From: Hippopus hippopus
Lineage: Eukaryota > Mollusca > Bivalvia > Cardiida > Cardiidae
Reading direction: 5' to 3'
DNA length: 64,000 bases
Assembly (NCBI GenBank): GCA_946811185.2
Contig: OX328105.1
Location: forward strand, 48,732,845 to 48,796,844
Part shown: positions 62,149 to 64,000 of the stretch, piece by piece
How positions within the stretch are numbered: position 1 is the first letter of the stretch
Layout of the letters: each line of letters starts with the position of its first letter
The notes under the pieces: model-generated
What the model saw: only the letters and a program-made list of their open reading frames with translations
The model's database searches: none
What the model was told of the DNA's origin: nothing
Program-made: the position numbers and the translations under genes

Positions 62149-62163
62149 CTATGGACAAAAAGA

Positions 62164-62394
62164 TTAACTCTTTACAACACAATCCTATTTTTAACTACAT
62201 GTACCCAAAGAAAATAACCTTTTGAAAACATTGTGGGAGAAGGAGAAAATGCTGGTCACCAGCATTTTCTCATTTTCCCACAATTGTTCTTTTCTTTTCT
62301 TTCCAAGAGAAATCAAATTGTTACATGTGTATGTGATCTAAAACTACTTTCAATCAGGTCGAGTCTCAGATTTTGTTGTAAAGTAAAGATTTGA
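62164..62394 (+). repeat. PalM copy
   Basis: TTAA at left, 10 bp from the P-loop exon acceptor region; core has three changes. A minisatellite starts right after its end. Confidence 0.85.
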
Positions 62395-62400
62395 AAGGTT

Positions 62401-63185
62401 AACCCCTACAAAGAAGAGGGCTTAACCACTACAGTGAAAATGACTTAACCCCTAGAATGAAAAGGACTTAACACCTAGAGTACGAAAGGACTTAGCCCCA
62501 ATAGTAAAAGGACTAAAACCCTACTGTGAAAACTCCTTTGAAAAGGACTTAACCTAAAGAGTGAAAAGGACTTAATCCCTACAGTGAAAATGACTAAAAT
62601 CCTACAGGAAAAAGGACTTAACCCCTAGAGAAGAAAGGACTTAACCCCTGGAGTATAAAATGACTTTACCCCTAGAGTATAAAAGTCTTAACCCCTGGAG
62701 CAAAAAGGACTAAATTCCTATATAGTGAAAAAGTCATACTCTGGAGTGAAAATGACTTAACCCCTGCAGTGAATATGACTTAACCCCTACAGGAATAAGG
62801 ACTTAAACCCTACAGTAAAAAGGACTTCATTGCTACAGTGAAAAATACTTAAGCGCTACAGTGAAAAGGACCTAATCCCTACAGTGAAAATGACTTAACC
62901 TAAAAGGTGAAAATGACTTAATCTCTACAGTAAAAAGGACTTAACCCCACAGTGAAAAGGACCTAACCCTACAGTGAAAATTACTTAACCCCTACAGTAA
63001 CAAGGACTTAACCCTACATTGAAAAGGACTTAATCCCTAGAGGAAAAGGACTCAACTTCTGCAGTGAAAAGGACTTAACTCCTGAGTAGAAAGGACTTTA
63101 GCCCTAGAGAGAAAAGGACTTAAAAAAAGTAAAAAGGACCTAACCCCTACAGTGAAACAGACTTAAGCTCTACAGTGAAAAAGAC
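62401..63185. repeat. Minisatellite, about 34 units of ~23 bp
   Basis: Unit pattern AACCCCTACAGTGAAAAGGA followed by CTT, with many point variants and a few units of 20-35 bp. Confidence 0.95.
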
Positions 63186-63415
63186 AGTACAGATCAAGGC
63201 ACAGAGAAGTACAATCTGTCCCTGTATATAGCCTTTCCAAAAGTTTGTTGAAATTCTCTTTGCAATTAAAGTCAACACTTGATACTTCAAAAGATAGAAC
63301 TGTTTGCCCCTCATTTTGACATACAAACCCATAATACAATTTCCCAAACTTACAAAACAACATAAGGACAGACCTTGTGAATCAGACAAACAAGCACAAT
63401 GTATCCTTCAATCCT
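63186..63415. other. Unassigned intron sequence
   Basis: The ORF on the minus strand here shows no similarity to a myosin N-terminus; nothing else recognised. Confidence 0.4.
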
Positions 63416-63837
63416 TAGCCCTTAACCAGACAATCCCGAGTTTTAACAGTCCTTGGGAAGATGGCTGTTAAAACATTGTGGCAAAAGGAGAAAATGATGG
63501 TAACCAGCATTTTCCCCTTTTACAGCAATGTTTTCTTCCCTTCCAAAAAACAAAATCAATTTTTGAGTCACATGTATTTTGTTGTCTGCAAACACTGTCA
63601 ATTTGGACATTTGAAAAATTTGTCCTTCGGTAAAGAGATGATTTGTTCAAATTAAAAGTATTTGCAGAAGAAAAATTAAATTGGCTCAAATAAGAGGATT
63701 AGCATTTGAAAGGGTAGCAAAAATTGTGGGAAAAGGAGAAAATGCTGGTACTGTAACTGGTTACCAGCATTTTCCCCTTTTTCCCACAATTTTTCAAAAG
63801 CCTTTCTCCTGATTGTGTGGTACATGCACGAGGTTAA
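63416..63837. repeat. Two PalM copies, tail to tail
   Basis: 63416-63640 plus-oriented with a drifted core; 63640-63837 minus-oriented with an insertion TACTGTAACTGG at the centre of its core. Confidence 0.8.
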
Positions 63838-64000
63838 CCAATTAACCACAGGGAACCATACAGCTATACATTTGTCAAAAGAATAGTTTTTGCAGTCTGA
63901 TCTTAATCTGTATTTTAAGCATAAACACATAATGTTATAGAACACCTTGACTAATTAAAATCAACCATTTGACAAAATGCCAAGTTCAAGTCTCTGATCT

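Noticed and set aside
62401..63185. Telomere-like TTAACCC repeats
   Set aside because: Unit length is ~23 bp and the sequence is not the animal TTAGGG type.
63147..63389. Myosin N-terminal exon
   Set aside because: The 80-codon ORF has no resemblance to the myosin I N-terminus (no VGVGDFVLL- or ISVNPY-like motifs) and overlaps the minisatellite.

Overview
The window is intronic, repeat-rich, AT-rich DNA from an animal. It is dominated by one large spliced gene on the minus strand: an unconventional class I myosin most like vertebrate MYO1A/MYO1B. I could place 23 consecutive internal coding exons (2,442 nt, 814 codons) between 62148 and 1730. Splice signals and reading phase agree at every junction, and the translation runs from the last residues before the P-loop, through switch I, switch II, the actin-binding and converter regions and about four IQ motifs, into the start of the TH1 tail. 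The N-terminal ~80-90 residues lie beyond 64000 and most of the TH1 tail lies before position 1. No other complete gene is visible.

The style of the repeats (hairpin elements with GATCAGACTGCAC arms, an AAAAGGGGCATTC element, AACAAGAGGGCCAT...AGCTAAAAA elements, tRNA-headed SINEs) suggests a bivalve mollusc, possibly a heterodont such as Dreissena. That is inference from remembered repeat style, not a match I could run.

Most of the introns are mobile DNA. The main component, here called PalM, is a ~230 bp non-autonomous element flanked by TTAA, with CCCTTTACC-like ends and a ~60 bp near-perfect palindrome at its centre. About 75-80 whole or partial copies in both orientations make up roughly a quarter of the window. 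Its target and ends point to a piggyBac-type MITE. Other elements are: a second TTAA-flanked hairpin family; three almost identical ~620 bp elements (1967, 17254, 38815); two long elements built of internal tandem units (25831-28079 and 57411-59683), plus two shorter relatives, all with a hairpin near the start and an AGCTAAAAA end; a mariner with a broken transposase (33021-34355); a pogo-like insertion (26160-27131); a hAT-like remnant (54261-55941); two foldback elements (7211-8096, 47498-48654); other inverted-repeat MITEs; SINEs; and two minisatellites (28711, 62401).

Layout on the + axis: 1-9.8 kb holds the tail and IQ exons among PalM copies; 9.8-18 kb holds converter and motor exons, a 63 bp-arm palindrome at 14.8 kb and a 620 bp element touching an exon; 18-32 kb is one giant intron holding a THAP-domain exon fragment, a small plus-strand ORF, the tandem-unit element and a minisatellite; 32-45 kb holds seven motor exons plus the mariner; 45-52 kb is an intron with a large foldback element and a possible orphan exon; 52-62.2 kb holds the ATP-site exons, including a 14 nt microexon; 62.4-64 kb is a minisatellite and PalM copies.
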